Assembly: GCF_030250645.1 (NCBI RefSeq)
Contig: NZ_JASSVS010000005.1
Span: forward strand, 62,001 to 126,000
DNA: 64,000 nt
Direction: 5' to 3'
Source of the DNA: Marinobacter azerbaijanicus
Lineage (GTDB): Bacteria > Pseudomonadota > Gammaproteobacteria > Pseudomonadales > Oleiphilaceae
This document shows, in pieces, positions 1-8,898 of this stretch. Each line of letters starts with the position of its first letter. Positions within the stretch are counted from its first letter, which is position 1. Position numbers and translations under genes: made by a program. A model generated the notes under the pieces. That model had not been told where the DNA came from. It did no database searches and worked only from the letters and a program-made list of their open reading frames with translations.

Positions 1-369
1 CTCTGCGAACCACTCGATAAAGCTTGCGCCGTAGCCTACCTCACCGCGTGCTTCCGCCAGCGGCTTGCCCTGCTCCGCCGTCATCAGTCTGGCCAGGTCT
101 TCCTGATGTTGCATCACCAGGTCGAACCAACGGCGCAGAACGCCGGCGCGCTCCTTGGCCGGGCGTGAACGCCATTCCGGCCACGCGGCCTCAGCCGCTC
201 CGATGGCAAGCCGGGTATCCTCTGCGCTCATGTCCGGCACATTTGCCAGGTGTTCGCCATTGGCCGGATTGGTTACCGGCAATTGGTTACCCGAACGCGC
301 CTGGACCCATTCGCCGTTCATGTACGCGCTTTCGCGCAAGAGTTCCGGGTTCGTCAATCCTACAGTCAT
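1..369 (-). CDS. gabD: Succinate-semialdehyde dehydrogenase family protein, N-terminal part (cut by window edge)
   Basis: Only the first 123 residues are present; the gene continues beyond base 1. The start is the ATG at 369, giving MTVGLTNPELLRE. The translated piece contains YMNGEWVQA, VTNPANGEHLANVP and AEQGKPLAEARGEVGYGASFIEWFAE, the hallmark N-terminal segment of NAD(P)-dependent aldehyde dehydrogenases of the GabD type, which oxidise succinate semialdehyde to succinate. The catalytic Cys and Glu lie outside the window, so the exact substrate is unproven. It lies 39 bases downstream of the TetR gene on the same strand and may be the last gene of the same locus, which would fit a pathway producing a C4 or C5 semialdehyde. 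Confidence 0.8.
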   Translation of the reverse strand, partial: MTVGLTNPELLRESAYMNGEWVQARSGNQLPVTNPANGEHLANVPDMSAEDTRLAIGAAEAAWPEWRSRPAKERAGVLRRWFDLVMQHQEDLARLMTAEQGKPLAEARGEVGYGASFIEWFAE

Positions 370-408
370 TACAGTCCTCTCGATCCTCAAAAAAAGGAAC
401 TGACGTCT

Positions 409-1092
409 TCAGAGCAGATAGCTTTCAATCACATCTCTGACAAACGCCGCATAGTCATCAACGGCAACATTCTGGTCACGGTATTTTCTGCGCTTCAGGT
501 ACCAGTCCTGCAACAGGGCCTTGATCATTGAAGCTACAAGGCGGGCGTTCCTTGGCCGGTACACCCCTGCCTTTATGCCGTCCTCAATGACGCTCAGGAA
601 GATATCCTCGATCTCCAGCTCGATGGCCACCGCATCGCGTTTTTCCGGCGCCGGCAGGCTCTTCGCCTCCATGTAGGAGAAATAGAACCAGGCCCGCATG
701 AGCTCGCTCAGGTACAGGTGCGCCTTGATCGCAGAAAACAGCTTGTCACGGACATCATCCACCTCGCCAGTGTAGTGCAGCAAGGTACGGCGGGTAATGG
801 TGAATCCATGGCTCTGGATCAGGTGGATCAAGTCGTCCTTGTTGCGAATGTAGGCATACAGCCCCCCCATGCTCATGCCCGAGTCCGCACACAGGTCTCT
901 CAGGGTCATCGCATGGAAGCCCTTGGAGTTGGCCAGTCTCAACGTTGATTCGATGACCCGGATCAGGTTCTTGACCGCCGTCGCCTCTTTCTTGATGCTG
1001 ATCCTGTCCTTGTTCTGGCGGTAGACCTCACGGACCACGTCCTCCTTGGACATGCTCAATTCGTCACGGAATGCCTCATAATTTTCAATCAT
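409..1092 (-). CDS. TetR/AcrR-family transcriptional regulator
   Basis: A 227-residue protein with an N-terminal helix-turn-helix (TLRDLCADSGMSMGGLYAYIRNKDDLI, near residues 65-90) and an all-helical ligand-binding C-terminus. About 40 extra residues precede the HTH, longer than in most TetR proteins. I chose the ATG at 1092 over the GTG at 1101 because an AAAGG stretch lies about 10 bases upstream of the ATG. It lies directly downstream of livF on the same strand, so it probably regulates the transport and acyl-CoA locus. Its ligand is unknown but is likely an acyl-CoA or the imported acid. The palindrome at 10943-10952 is a candidate operator. Confidence 0.85.
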   Translation of the reverse strand: MIENYEAFRDELSMSKEDVVREVYRQNKDRISIKKEATAVKNLIRVIESTLRLANSKGFHAMTLRDLCADSGMSMGGLYAYIRNKDDLIHLIQSHGFTITRRTLLHYTGEVDDVRDKLFSAIKAHLYLSELMRAWFYFSYMEAKSLPAPEKRDAVAIELEIEDIFLSVIEDGIKAGVYRPRNARLVASMIKALLQDWYLKRRKYRDQNVAVDDYAAFVRDVIESYLL

Positions 1093-1137
1093 TGGTACCA
1101 CGCCTTTCTGCTCCTGCGGCGGGGATTATACGTCAGA

Positions 1138-1842
1138 TCATGCCACCGACAGGAACCGGTCCTGGGTGGCCTGGTCAGCCCGCAGTTCATCACTGCTCGC
1201 CTCGTGCACCACTTGGCCCTTTTCCAGTATGTAGGCTCTCTGGGCATGCTTGAGAGCGAAACGCACGCTCTGGTCGGTGAACAGGATAGTTGTGGTCTGA
1301 CTCAGGTCATCAATCAGCTCACCAATCTGCTGAACGATAACCGGGGCCAGACCTTCATTGGGCTCGTCCAGCAACAACAGCCGTGGCTGGATCATCAGGG
1401 AGCGCGCCACCGCCAGCATCTGCTGCTGGCCACCGGAGAGGGTGGCACCGTCCTGGTCCGCCCGTTCGCCAAGCATCTCGTATTTCTTCAGGATGCCATC
1501 CACCGTCCAGCGGGCGTTACTGCCCTTGCGTTGATAAGAGGCCACATCCAGGTTATCCCGCACTGTCAGCCCGGGAAAGATCCGGCGGTCTTCTGGTACA
1601 TAACCGATGCCTGCGCGAGCAATCCGGTGGGCCGGCCAGCCCTGGACGGGCTTGCCGTCATAGATGACCTCACCGGATCGCGGAGGCGTCAGGCCCATGA
1701 TACTTTTCAGGGTGGTGCTCTTTCCCGCGCCGTTCCTGCCGAGAATGCAAACTGTCTCACCCGCTTCGAGCTGAAGGGTAACACCCTGGAGCGCCTGGCT
1801 CTCACCATAAAACGTCTGGATATTGCGAACATCAAGAATCAT
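1138..1842 (-). CDS. livF: Branched-chain-type ABC importer, ATP-binding protein LivF
   Basis: A 234-residue ABC ATPase that energises uptake through LivHM at the inner membrane. Walker A is GRNGAGKS (residues 35-42), the signature is LSGGQ (135-139) and Walker B is LLLLDE (155-160), followed by the LivF-typical PNEGLAP. Length and motifs match the LivF subfamily. Its ATG overlaps the livG stop by four bases (ATGA), indicating translational coupling. It is the last transporter gene. The family carries leucine/isoleucine/valine, but HAAT-type systems also import amides and aromatic or aliphatic acids. The enzyme neighbours here suggest a carboxylic acid rather than an amino acid. Confidence 0.93.
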   Translation of the reverse strand: MILDVRNIQTFYGESQALQGVTLQLEAGETVCILGRNGAGKSTTLKSIMGLTPPRSGEVIYDGKPVQGWPAHRIARAGIGYVPEDRRIFPGLTVRDNLDVASYQRKGSNARWTVDGILKKYEMLGERADQDGATLSGGQQQMLAVARSLMIQPRLLLLDEPNEGLAPVIVQQIGELIDDLSQTTTILFTDQSVRFALKHAQRAYILEKGQVVHEASSDELRADQATQDRFLSVA

Positions 1843-2621
1843 GGTTTGGCCTCCTCGACCGCTTCGTCGTCTTCCTCTCCCAGGTACGCAACACGAACCT
1901 CCGGATCGTTCTTCACTTCCTCGGGTGAACCGGCAAACAGCTTTTCACCACGGTGCATGACCAGAATTCGGTCCGCCAGGTTGAAGACAACGTCCATATC
2001 GTGCTCGGTGATCATGAATGTGTAGTCACCGCTGTCTGCAAGCTTCTTGATCAGCCGGGTGGTGCGCCGGGTTTCATCGGGGGTCATGCCGGCTGTGGGT
2101 TCATCCAGCAGCACCAGTTTAGGTTGTGTTGCCAGCACCATAGCAATTTCCAGCAATCGTTTGTCGCCGTAACTGATGACTTCCGCGCGCTGCTCCTTCA
2201 GGCTGTCGATGCCCAGACGCTTCAGAAAATCGACCGCCTCCTGCTGGATTCCGGTATTACGGGAGGCAATATTGAACAGCTTGCGGCTGTGGCCATGATA
2301 GGCCGACAGCACGACTTCCACGTTCTCCTGCACCGTCATCTCCGGGAAGATGTTATTGATCTGGAACGAGCGGGATACTCCCAGGCGGCTGATCTTGTGG
2401 GGTGGCAGGCCGGTGATATCTTTGCCGTCCAGCATGATCTTGCCCTCAGTCGGCTGCATCCGGCCGGAAACCATGTTGTAAAAGGTGGTTTTCCCGGCAC
2501 CGTTGGGACCGATGATAGCGATGGTTTCCTTGGGCATAACTTCCAGGTTGATATCGGAGACTGCAGTGACTCCACCAAAACGCTTGGTCAGGTTGGCAAT
2601 GGTAAGGACCGGGTTACTCAT
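1839..2621 (-). CDS. livG: Branched-chain-type ABC importer, ATP-binding protein LivG
   Basis: A 260-residue ABC ATPase. Walker A is GPNGAGKT (38-45), the degenerate LivG signature is ISYGDKRLLEIA (149-160), and Walker B is LVLLDEP (169-175). The ATG at 2621 is chosen because it overlaps the livM stop as ATGA and is preceded by a strong GGAGGTGA ribosome-binding site; an in-frame upstream start would lie inside livM. It pairs with LivF as the nucleotide-binding heterodimer. The C-terminus carries an acidic tail (GEEDDEAVEEAKP) beyond the usual domain. Confidence 0.93.
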   Translation of the reverse strand: MSNPVLTIANLTKRFGGVTAVSDINLEVMPKETIAIIGPNGAGKTTFYNMVSGRMQPTEGKIMLDGKDITGLPPHKISRLGVSRSFQINNIFPEMTVQENVEVVLSAYHGHSRKLFNIASRNTGIQQEAVDFLKRLGIDSLKEQRAEVISYGDKRLLEIAMVLATQPKLVLLDEPTAGMTPDETRRTTRLIKKLADSGDYTFMITEHDMDVVFNLADRILVMHRGEKLFAGSPEEVKNDPEVRVAYLGEEDDEAVEEAKP

Positions 2622-3565
2622 TTCTTCACCTCCATCCACCAGTCAATGGCGGTGCCCAGCAGACCCTTGCGGAAGAAGATCACCATTAACGCCAGGATGA
2701 TGCCCAGAACCAGCATCCAGGACTCGGTATAAGTAGTGATCCAGGTTTCCAGCAATACGAACGCCGCGGACCCGATGAATGGCCCCAGGAAAAACCCGGT
2801 GCCACCGAGAATGGCCATCAGAATCGGTTCGGCGGACATGGACCAGTGCAGGAGCTCCGGGCTCGCCACACGCAGGAACGGGGCGATCAGACCACCGGCC
2901 AGACCTGCGAAAATGCCGGCAATAACGAAAGCCACCAGACGGTAAGTACGCACATTCAGCCCGGCGAACGAGACCCGCTCGGGATTCTGGCGGATGGCCT
3001 TGAGGATCATGCCGAAAGAACTGCGGCAGATCACGTAAAGCACTATCGCGGCAATGGCCACTATTCCAAGCACCACATGGTAATAGACCGACGGGTTGGC
3101 CAGGGTCAGATCGAGGCCGAGCCCGAAGGAGCCCAGGGTAAACCCGGCAAGGCCGTCACTGCCGTTGGTCACCGAGCGCCACTGGTAGGCGATGGCAAAG
3201 ACCATCATGCCAAAGGCCAGTGTCAGCATGGCAAAGTACACCTCATTGAGCCGGACGCTCAGGAAGCCGATCATCAGCGCCAGCAGTGCGGACGCCCCCA
3301 TGGAGACCAACAGGCAGGCCAGGAAAGGCCACTCAAGGTGGATAAGTACCAGGGCTGTGGCGTAGGCGCCAATACCGAAGAATGCCGCATGCCCGAAGCT
3401 CAGCATGCCGGTATAACCGAAAATCAGGTTGAAGCTGGCCGCGAACAGGCCGAGGATCAGGATTTCGGTAAAGATAAACACGTAGAAATAGGAAGCAATC
3501 CAGGGCACAGCAATCAGCCCGGCAATCACCACAGCCAGAATGGCCATCAGAACCTTGGTCTTCAT
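2618..3565 (-). CDS. livM: Branched-chain-type ABC importer, permease LivM
   Basis: A 315-residue polytopic membrane protein. The first hydrophobic segments run from residue 5 to about 60, followed by the LivM-typical NLIFGYTGMLSFGHAAFFGIGAYA motif and a cytoplasmic coupling region around SSFGMILKAIRQNPERVSFAGLN. It forms the translocation pore with LivH. It overlaps livH upstream and livG downstream by four bases each, so all four membrane and ATPase genes are translated as one coupled unit. Confidence 0.93.
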   Translation of the reverse strand: MKTKVLMAILAVVIAGLIAVPWIASYFYVFIFTEILILGLFAASFNLIFGYTGMLSFGHAAFFGIGAYATALVLIHLEWPFLACLLVSMGASALLALMIGFLSVRLNEVYFAMLTLAFGMMVFAIAYQWRSVTNGSDGLAGFTLGSFGLGLDLTLANPSVYYHVVLGIVAIAAIVLYVICRSSFGMILKAIRQNPERVSFAGLNVRTYRLVAFVIAGIFAGLAGGLIAPFLRVASPELLHWSMSAEPILMAILGGTGFFLGPFIGSAAFVLLETWITTYTESWMLVLGIILALMVIFFRKGLLGTAIDWWMEVKK

Positions 3566-4431
3566 GCATTTGCCCCCTTGCCCATAATGCCGTTTGGTTT
3601 GAACAACAGAACCAGCGCCATGCCCACGAACGGCAATAACAGGTTCACTTCCGGCAGGTAGCGGCCACCGAAGCCGTGAATCAGTCCCAGGATGATGGCT
3701 CCGAGCAAGGCGCCCGGGAAGCTGCCCAGCCCCCCGATCACCACCACGATAAATGACTCGATAATGATCTTGTCCCCCATGCCGGGGTCAAGTGCCCGCA
3801 TGGGTGCTGCCATGACACCACCGACAGCGGCCAGCCAGGCACCAAAGGCAAACACACCGGTCACCACCATCCGGGTGTTGATGCACAGCGCCTCGGCCAT
3901 GTCCCGGTCCAGGGCGGCCGCCCGCATGATGCGGCCAACGCGGGTGCGGTTGAACAGGTACCAGAGACCGGCCAGCAGCAACAGGCCGATGACGATCACA
4001 AACAGGCTGTAGGTGGCAACAGAACTGCCCAACAGGCTCACCGAACCTGACAGCAAATCCGGCGGCTGGACCACATGGATGCCGCTACCCCAGATCATCC
4101 TCACACTCTCGTTGATGATCAGCAGGATAGCGAAAGTCAGCAGCAGGCTGTCTGCCACGTCACGGGAATAGATAAAGCGCAGCAGTACCCGGTCGATGAT
4201 GACTGCAAGGATAGCGACGCCGATTGGCGCCAGGATCAGGGCCGCCCCGAAGGGCATACCCGCTATATTGATCAGTGTGAAGGCCAGATAGGCCCCCAGC
4301 ATGTAGAGTGCCCCGTGGGCAAAGTTGATGATGTTCAGTACACCGAACACGATATTCAGACCCACTGCGATAATGAACAGCAGCAGCCCGATATCGAGAC
4401 TGTTCAGCAACGCCGCTCCGATGCCAGACAT
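3562..4431 (-). CDS. livH: Branched-chain-type ABC importer, permease LivH
   Basis: A 289-residue inner-membrane permease with about eight hydrophobic segments. It shows the LivH signature VFGVLNIINFAHGALYMLGAYL (residues 28-49) and a coupling-helix region RVGRIMRAAALDRDMAEALCIN near 165-186. Its stop overlaps the livM start. A 77-base gap with a GC-rich hairpin separates it from the upstream binding-protein gene, an arrangement that usually lets the binding protein be made in excess over the permeases. Confidence 0.93.
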   Translation of the reverse strand: MSGIGAALLNSLDIGLLLFIIAVGLNIVFGVLNIINFAHGALYMLGAYLAFTLINIAGMPFGAALILAPIGVAILAVIIDRVLLRFIYSRDVADSLLLTFAILLIINESVRMIWGSGIHVVQPPDLLSGSVSLLGSSVATYSLFVIVIGLLLLAGLWYLFNRTRVGRIMRAAALDRDMAEALCINTRMVVTGVFAFGAWLAAVGGVMAAPMRALDPGMGDKIIIESFIVVVIGGLGSFPGALLGAIILGLIHGFGGRYLPEVNLLLPFVGMALVLLFKPNGIMGKGANA

Positions 4432-4463
4432 GGATTACCTCATTACGTTAGGGCCGGATTCGC

Positions 4464-4481
4464 GGCGCCCCGGAGGGCGCC
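4464..4481 (-). promoter_or_regulatory. Intergenic hairpin between binding protein and permease genes
   Basis: GGCGCCC and GGGCGCC form a perfect 7-bp stem around a CGGA loop. No T-run follows on the minus strand, so it is not a standard terminator. Its position just downstream of the binding-protein stop suggests an mRNA-stabilising or attenuating structure that lowers livHMGF expression relative to the binding protein. The function is inferred. Confidence 0.5.
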
Positions 4482-4508
4482 ACGGCAAGCAAAAGAACAA
4501 CAGTCAAT

Positions 4509-5747
4509 TCAGAGCTTGCAGCCGGTCGCTTCGATAGTGCGGGCTACTTCTTCGCCGTCAAAGATCTGCAGGTTGGTTAGCGTGCGGATGCCATGCTCCG
4601 GATGCATAGGGCCGGAAACACCCCAGTTCGGGCTCACCATGGCCTGATTATCGCCTGCACGGAAAGTAACCGTTCCGTTCGGGGCTTCCATACTCATGCC
4701 GCTCAGCGCCTTGGCAACGGCAGGACCATCGGTGGTACCGGCCGCTTCCATCGCCTGTTTGTAGGCGTAGATGGCGGCATACGCACCCTCAGCGTTGTAG
4801 CTCGGCGGGTTGCCGTAGGCGTCAAGGTAGGCTTTCACAAAGCGGTCATTAGTGTCGTTGTCGTAGGCTTCGTACCAGTAACGGGTAGACAGATGCACTC
4901 CCTCAGGCATTTCTTCGCCCAGGGCGGTCAGTACTTCAGTCGCGGCGCCCACTGTGAACATCACCTCCAGGTCCTCTTCGAAGAAACCACGGTTATTGGC
5001 CTGGCGGATAAAGTTGACCAGGTCACCACCCCAGACGGAGATCAGAACGCCCTCGGCGTCAGAGTCCATTACCCGGTCAATGAACGGAGTGAAATCCTCG
5101 GCACCAAAGCGCGGGAAGTTGGTCTCCGACATCAGGTTCACATCCGGATTGATCTCTTTGAGATAGTTACCGAAGAACTCCCAGGACTGATGACCGAACG
5201 CATAGTCCGGACCGATGGTGGTCCAATTAGTGGCATCGGTTTTAGTGGCATCGGTTTCTGCAGCCACCATGGCGGCGGCCTTCATGTTCTGGGCCACGTT
5301 TACACTGATGCGGTAGGTAAATGCATTACACAGTTTGCCAGTGACATCCGGCGTGGCGGCGTGGGTTATGATCAGGGGTTTCTGCAGCTCCGGCATGGTC
5401 GGAACCATACCCTGGGCAACGCCCGAGCTGTCGAGCCCCACGAGAGCGTCCGCACTCTCCGAGTAGACTAGCTTGCGCGCGGCCTGGATGGCCACCGAAG
5501 CCTTTCCCTGGGTGTCCTCATAGATCATTTCTACCTGTCGACCCAGGATGCCACCAGAGTCGTTAATTTCATCCACTGCCAGGTTAATGCCTCTCTGGGC
5601 AAACTCGCCGTATGTGGCAGCACTGCCGGAGAGAATGTAGAGCCCCCCGATCCGGATCGGATCCTCGGCATAGCTGGTACCGGCGGTACCAAGCGTCGCG
5701 GTTGCGGTCATCGCAACCAGAAGATTTCTGATGCTCATTTTTTTCAT
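4509..5747 (-). CDS. ABC transporter periplasmic substrate-binding protein (LivJ/HAAT type)
   Basis: A 412-residue exported protein. The N-terminus (KK, hydrophobic core LLVAMTATATLGTAG, then SYA before EDPIRIGG) is a signal peptide, probably cleaved after residue 27. The mature part begins with the type-I periplasmic-binding fold motif IRIGGLYILSGSAATYGEFAQRG and contains GDLVNFIRQANNRGFF. It supplies ligand to LivHMGF. Many family members bind short carboxylates, amides or aromatic acids; the adjacent lva-like enzymes suggest a hydroxy or keto acid here, which is inference. It is the first transporter gene, 150 bases downstream of the ligase gene. Confidence 0.9.
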   Translation of the reverse strand: MKKMSIRNLLVAMTATATLGTAGTSYAEDPIRIGGLYILSGSAATYGEFAQRGINLAVDEINDSGGILGRQVEMIYEDTQGKASVAIQAARKLVYSESADALVGLDSSGVAQGMVPTMPELQKPLIITHAATPDVTGKLCNAFTYRISVNVAQNMKAAAMVAAETDATKTDATNWTTIGPDYAFGHQSWEFFGNYLKEINPDVNLMSETNFPRFGAEDFTPFIDRVMDSDAEGVLISVWGGDLVNFIRQANNRGFFEEDLEVMFTVGAATEVLTALGEEMPEGVHLSTRYWYEAYDNDTNDRFVKAYLDAYGNPPSYNAEGAYAAIYAYKQAMEAAGTTDGPAVAKALSGMSMEAPNGTVTFRAGDNQAMVSPNWGVSGPMHPEHGIRTLTNLQIFDGEEVARTIEATGCKL

Positions 5748-5896
5748 GGTATTGCTCCTGTGTTCTTGTCTTTGTTGTCACTGGAACTTGTGAGCCCGCT
5801 GAATCAGGGCCGGTTTCGTTTTTCTGAATGCGTTATATGCGTTATCGCAACCTCCTGCTGACCATGGTCAGCCCAGTCATCGGGACAGCCCGGTCA

Positions 5897-7507
5897 TCAA
5901 AACAGAGAGTCCCGCAGAATGTTTTTGCGGATCTTGCCGGTGGCAGTCTTGGGAAGCTCGCCAAGCACCACTTTCCTCGGCGCCTTGAAGTGCGCCATGT
6001 GATCCCGGCAAAAAGTGATAATCTCCTCGGCCGAGAGTTCCTCACCATCGTCGACCGGATTCACAAAGGCGCAGGGCACTTCGCCCCACACTTCATCGGC
6101 CATTGCCACCACCGCCGCCTCGGAGACTTTCGGGTGTCGGTAAAGGACCTCCTCTACTTCAAGGCTTGATATGTTTTCGCCGCCGGAGATAATCACGTCC
6201 TTGGCCCGGTCCCGGATTTCAACATAGTGATCCGGGTGCATAACGGCCAGGTCCCCGGTGTGGAACCAGCCGTCGCTGAACGCCTTCTGCGTGGCCTCCG
6301 CATTCTTCAGGTAACCCTTCATCACGGTATTGCCACGGATACAGATCTCGCCCATGGTCTTGCCGTCGGCAGGTACCATTTTGCCGCTGACGGTATCCAT
6401 TACCGCGACCTCGTCCAGGCCGTGGGTGGGGACACCCTGACGGGACATTTTCACTGCCCGTTCTTCCAGCGACAGCTGCTGCCATTCCGGCTGGGGCACG
6501 CACAAAGTTGAAGGACCGAAGGTTTCAGTCAGGCCATACAGATGGGTAATCCGGAAACCGATTTCCTCTGCCTTGCGAATCACGCTGCTGGGGGGCGCTG
6601 CGCCACCCAGGGCAAAGTGGGCCGGGCGGGAAAGCTTCAGGCCCTTGCGCCCCAGCTCCTGTAGCAGCATGTTCACCACCACCGGCGCGCCGCACATGTG
6701 GGTGACTCCGTAATCCTCGATCCGGCGGTAGATTTCCATGGCGTCCACCTCCCGCAGGCAAACGTGGGTGCCGCCTACGGCCGTGATCGCCCAGGTGTAG
6801 GCCCAGCCGTTGCAATGGAACATCGGCAGGGTCCACAGGTAGACCGTCTCGGCGGTCATATTGAACACCATGGCGTTAGTCATGGCCGCCAGGTAGGCAC
6901 CCCGATGATGGTAGACCACGCCTTTCGGATTGCCGGTGGTACCGGAGGTGTAATTCAGTGAAATGGCGGTCCATTCGTCGGAGGGAGCTTGCCAGTCAGC
7001 TTCGGGGTCGCCCTCCGCCAGCAGGCTCTCGTAGTCCAGGTCCGCCAGGCCTTCGCTAGCCCCTGCCTTGCGTTCGATGGACACCAGCAGCGGCGGCGCC
7101 TCCAGCTCGGCTATGGCAGCCCTGACCTGGTTCTCCCACTGGGTGTCGTAGAACAGAACCCTGGCTTCACCATGGCTCAGAATGAAGGTCAACGTTGCCG
7201 CATCGAGGCGGATATTGATTGAATTGAGCACCGCACCGGACATGGGCGCGGAATAATGAGATTCGAGCATTTCATGGCTGTTGGGACACAAGATGGCCAC
7301 CGTATCGCCGGAGTTAATGCCGCGGCGACGAAGCGCATCGCCCATCTGGCAACAGCGCTGGTAGAGCTGCCGGTAAGACAACGTTCGGTCGTCATCGATA
7401 ACCGCCGGCTTGTCGGGAAAAACCAGTGCCGAGCGCCGCAGCAAGTTCAGAGGCGTCAGGGCAGAGTGATTGGCGGCTGTCTTGTCGAGGCTGTTGTACT
7501 TATTCAT
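5897..7507 (-). CDS. Acyl-CoA ligase (AMP-binding), LvaE-like
   Basis: A 536-residue ANL-superfamily enzyme that activates a carboxylic acid to its CoA thioester via an acyl-adenylate. Motifs seen: P-loop [11 protein letters not shown] (186-196), YGLTETFGPST, the hinge FHTGDLAVMHPDHYVEIRDRAKDVIISGGEN, and the C-terminal catalytic lysine in TGKIRKN (K525). The sequence resembles the AlkK/medium-chain subgroup, as does the paralogue at 23680-25308. It lies three bases downstream of the DUF6285 gene and belongs to the same operon as the phosphotransferase, acyl-CoA dehydrogenase and SDR, so it probably makes the 4-hydroxyacyl-CoA or related substrate for them. Confidence 0.9.
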   Translation of the reverse strand: MNKYNSLDKTAANHSALTPLNLLRRSALVFPDKPAVIDDDRTLSYRQLYQRCCQMGDALRRRGINSGDTVAILCPNSHEMLESHYSAPMSGAVLNSINIRLDAATLTFILSHGEARVLFYDTQWENQVRAAIAELEAPPLLVSIERKAGASEGLADLDYESLLAEGDPEADWQAPSDEWTAISLNYTSGTTGNPKGVVYHHRGAYLAAMTNAMVFNMTAETVYLWTLPMFHCNGWAYTWAITAVGGTHVCLREVDAMEIYRRIEDYGVTHMCGAPVVVNMLLQELGRKGLKLSRPAHFALGGAAPPSSVIRKAEEIGFRITHLYGLTETFGPSTLCVPQPEWQQLSLEERAVKMSRQGVPTHGLDEVAVMDTVSGKMVPADGKTMGEICIRGNTVMKGYLKNAEATQKAFSDGWFHTGDLAVMHPDHYVEIRDRAKDVIISGGENISSLEVEEVLYRHPKVSEAAVVAMADEVWGEVPCAFVNPVDDGEELSAEEIITFCRDHMAHFKAPRKVVLGELPKTATGKIRKNILRDSLF

Positions 7508-7510
7508 GGT

Positions 7511-7876
7511 TCACCGTTTCAGATAGCCAGGGTTATTGATCAGCAACCGGGACTCGGTGAGGGTACGGAGCACAGAACGCAGAGCCGGATCAGTTCCATC
7601 CAGGCGACGCTCGCGAATAGCCCGGGCAAGGTTCGCCTCTGCTTCAGCAGCCGTTTCATCAACGGATTGCTCTGAAAGGTATGCCCGCACGGCCCGGTCG
7701 GTCTGCTCTGGCTGGCCCTGCTCGCGCTGCTCAAGCTCCCGGATGGCCATGCCCATGGCATTGGCAATCATGAGTGCCTGGTATTTGTGTTCCCCGGCAA
7801 GCTCCGGGGCCACTGATTCCAGCAACACCTGGCGAGCCTCGGCAAGTAGATCCCGGGTTTCTGGTTGATTGATCAT
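7511..7876 (-). CDS. DUF6285 protein, LvaB-like partner of the phosphotransferase
   Basis: A 121-residue, mostly helical protein without signal peptide or membrane segment. The pattern RDLLAEARQVLLESVAPELAGEHKYQALMIANAMGMAIRELEQ is typical of DUF6285, a family that sits next to aminoglycoside-phosphotransferase-like genes. Its start overlaps the phosphotransferase stop by four bases. In the P. putida lva operon a small protein of this size (LvaB) is needed with LvaA to phosphorylate 4-hydroxyacyl-CoA. I infer the same role here from size, family and position. Confidence 0.8.
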   Translation of the reverse strand: MINQPETRDLLAEARQVLLESVAPELAGEHKYQALMIANAMGMAIRELEQREQGQPEQTDRAVRAYLSEQSVDETAAEAEANLARAIRERRLDGTDPALRSVLRTLTESRLLINNPGYLKR

Positions 7877-8898
7877 TGCCCATCCTCCAGTTCCTGAACC
7901 TGGTTCAGCAGGTCCAGCTCCATCTGCGCCACCATGCGACCAGTCAGCGCCAGTTCCAGCGAACGCTGTTCACCAGACATGTGTCTGCGCGCCTGCTGCA
8001 ACGCAATCATCGCCCAACGCACCAGCGCCATGACTTCCCAGTAGCTGACCGTCGCCGGATCAAGGTCGACGCCGCTTGCTTCCCGGTAGCCGTCCAAAAG
8101 ATCCTGCCTGTCTCCGATCCCGCCAACTTCCCGGTCATCGACTCCGAACCGCCAGCTGCGACTACAGAGCCAGCCCAGGTCCTCACAAGGATCGCTCCAG
8201 GCGGTAAACTCCCAGTCCAGGACAGCGGTCAGCTCATCACCGTCCATCATGTAGTTACCGGTCCGGAAGTCACAGTGGCAAAGCACCGTCGGCCCCGGTT
8301 CCGGCGCATGATCCTCTAACCAGTTCAGCGCCCACTCCAATACCGGATGAGGTTCACCGATTTCTTTCAGATAGCGGCGGTACAGCGCTACCCGGCTCAG
8401 GGCCGGATTGTTCGGATCGGGCATCACCAGGAACTCCAGCGAAGCCTGCGGTGGCCGCACTGTGTGCAACCTGGCGAGCTCAGCGCCCAGCCGGCGCACA
8501 ATGTTCCGACGCTGCTCTTCGGAGAAATCCGCCTTGACCAGTTTGCGGGGAGACGCGCTCCCCGCTGCCCGGGTCATGACGTAGAACACCTGCCCGCTGA
8601 CCTCTGGGTCCTCACACAGCCAGAGCGGCTCCGGTGCGGTTACCCCGGCCCTGAACGCCGCCTGAAGAACCCGGAATTCCTCGGGCCTGGACAGGCTTTC
8701 TGCGACACCCGAAGGGGCATCCTGCCGGACCACAAATTCCTGCCGGCCTGGCCGGCTGCCGCCCTCCAGTTCCAGCGTCAATCCGAAGTTATCCTGGATG
8801 GCGCCGCCGGAGAGCTTGTCGAACTCGATAACCCGCGCAGCCCGGGCACCGGTTTGCCGGGCAACGAACGTGCTGAAGGTGTCGGCAAGCGCGGCCAT
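7873..8898 (-). CDS. Phosphotransferase-family kinase, LvaA/ACAD10-11 kinase-like
   Basis: A 341-residue aminoglycoside-phosphotransferase-fold kinase. The catalytic loop is HCDFRTGN (208-215, Asp210) and the metal-binding motif is DWE (228-230), as in the ACAD10/11 kinase domain. I chose the ATG at 8898 because it overlaps the upstream acyl-CoA dehydrogenase stop (TAATG); a longer frame reaching 9063 would lie inside that gene. Known relatives phosphorylate 4-hydroxyacyl-CoA at the gamma hydroxyl, after which the acyl-CoA dehydrogenase partner removes phosphate. Antibiotic resistance is not implied. Confidence 0.88.
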   Translation of the reverse strand: MAALADTFSTFVARQTGARAARVIEFDKLSGGAIQDNFGLTLELEGGSRPGRQEFVVRQDAPSGVAESLSRPEEFRVLQAAFRAGVTAPEPLWLCEDPEVSGQVFYVMTRAAGSASPRKLVKADFSEEQRRNIVRRLGAELARLHTVRPPQASLEFLVMPDPNNPALSRVALYRRYLKEIGEPHPVLEWALNWLEDHAPEPGPTVLCHCDFRTGNYMMDGDELTAVLDWEFTAWSDPCEDLGWLCSRSWRFGVDDREVGGIGDRQDLLDGYREASGVDLDPATVSYWEVMALVRWAMIALQQARRHMSGEQRSLELALTGRMVAQMELDLLNQVQELEDGQ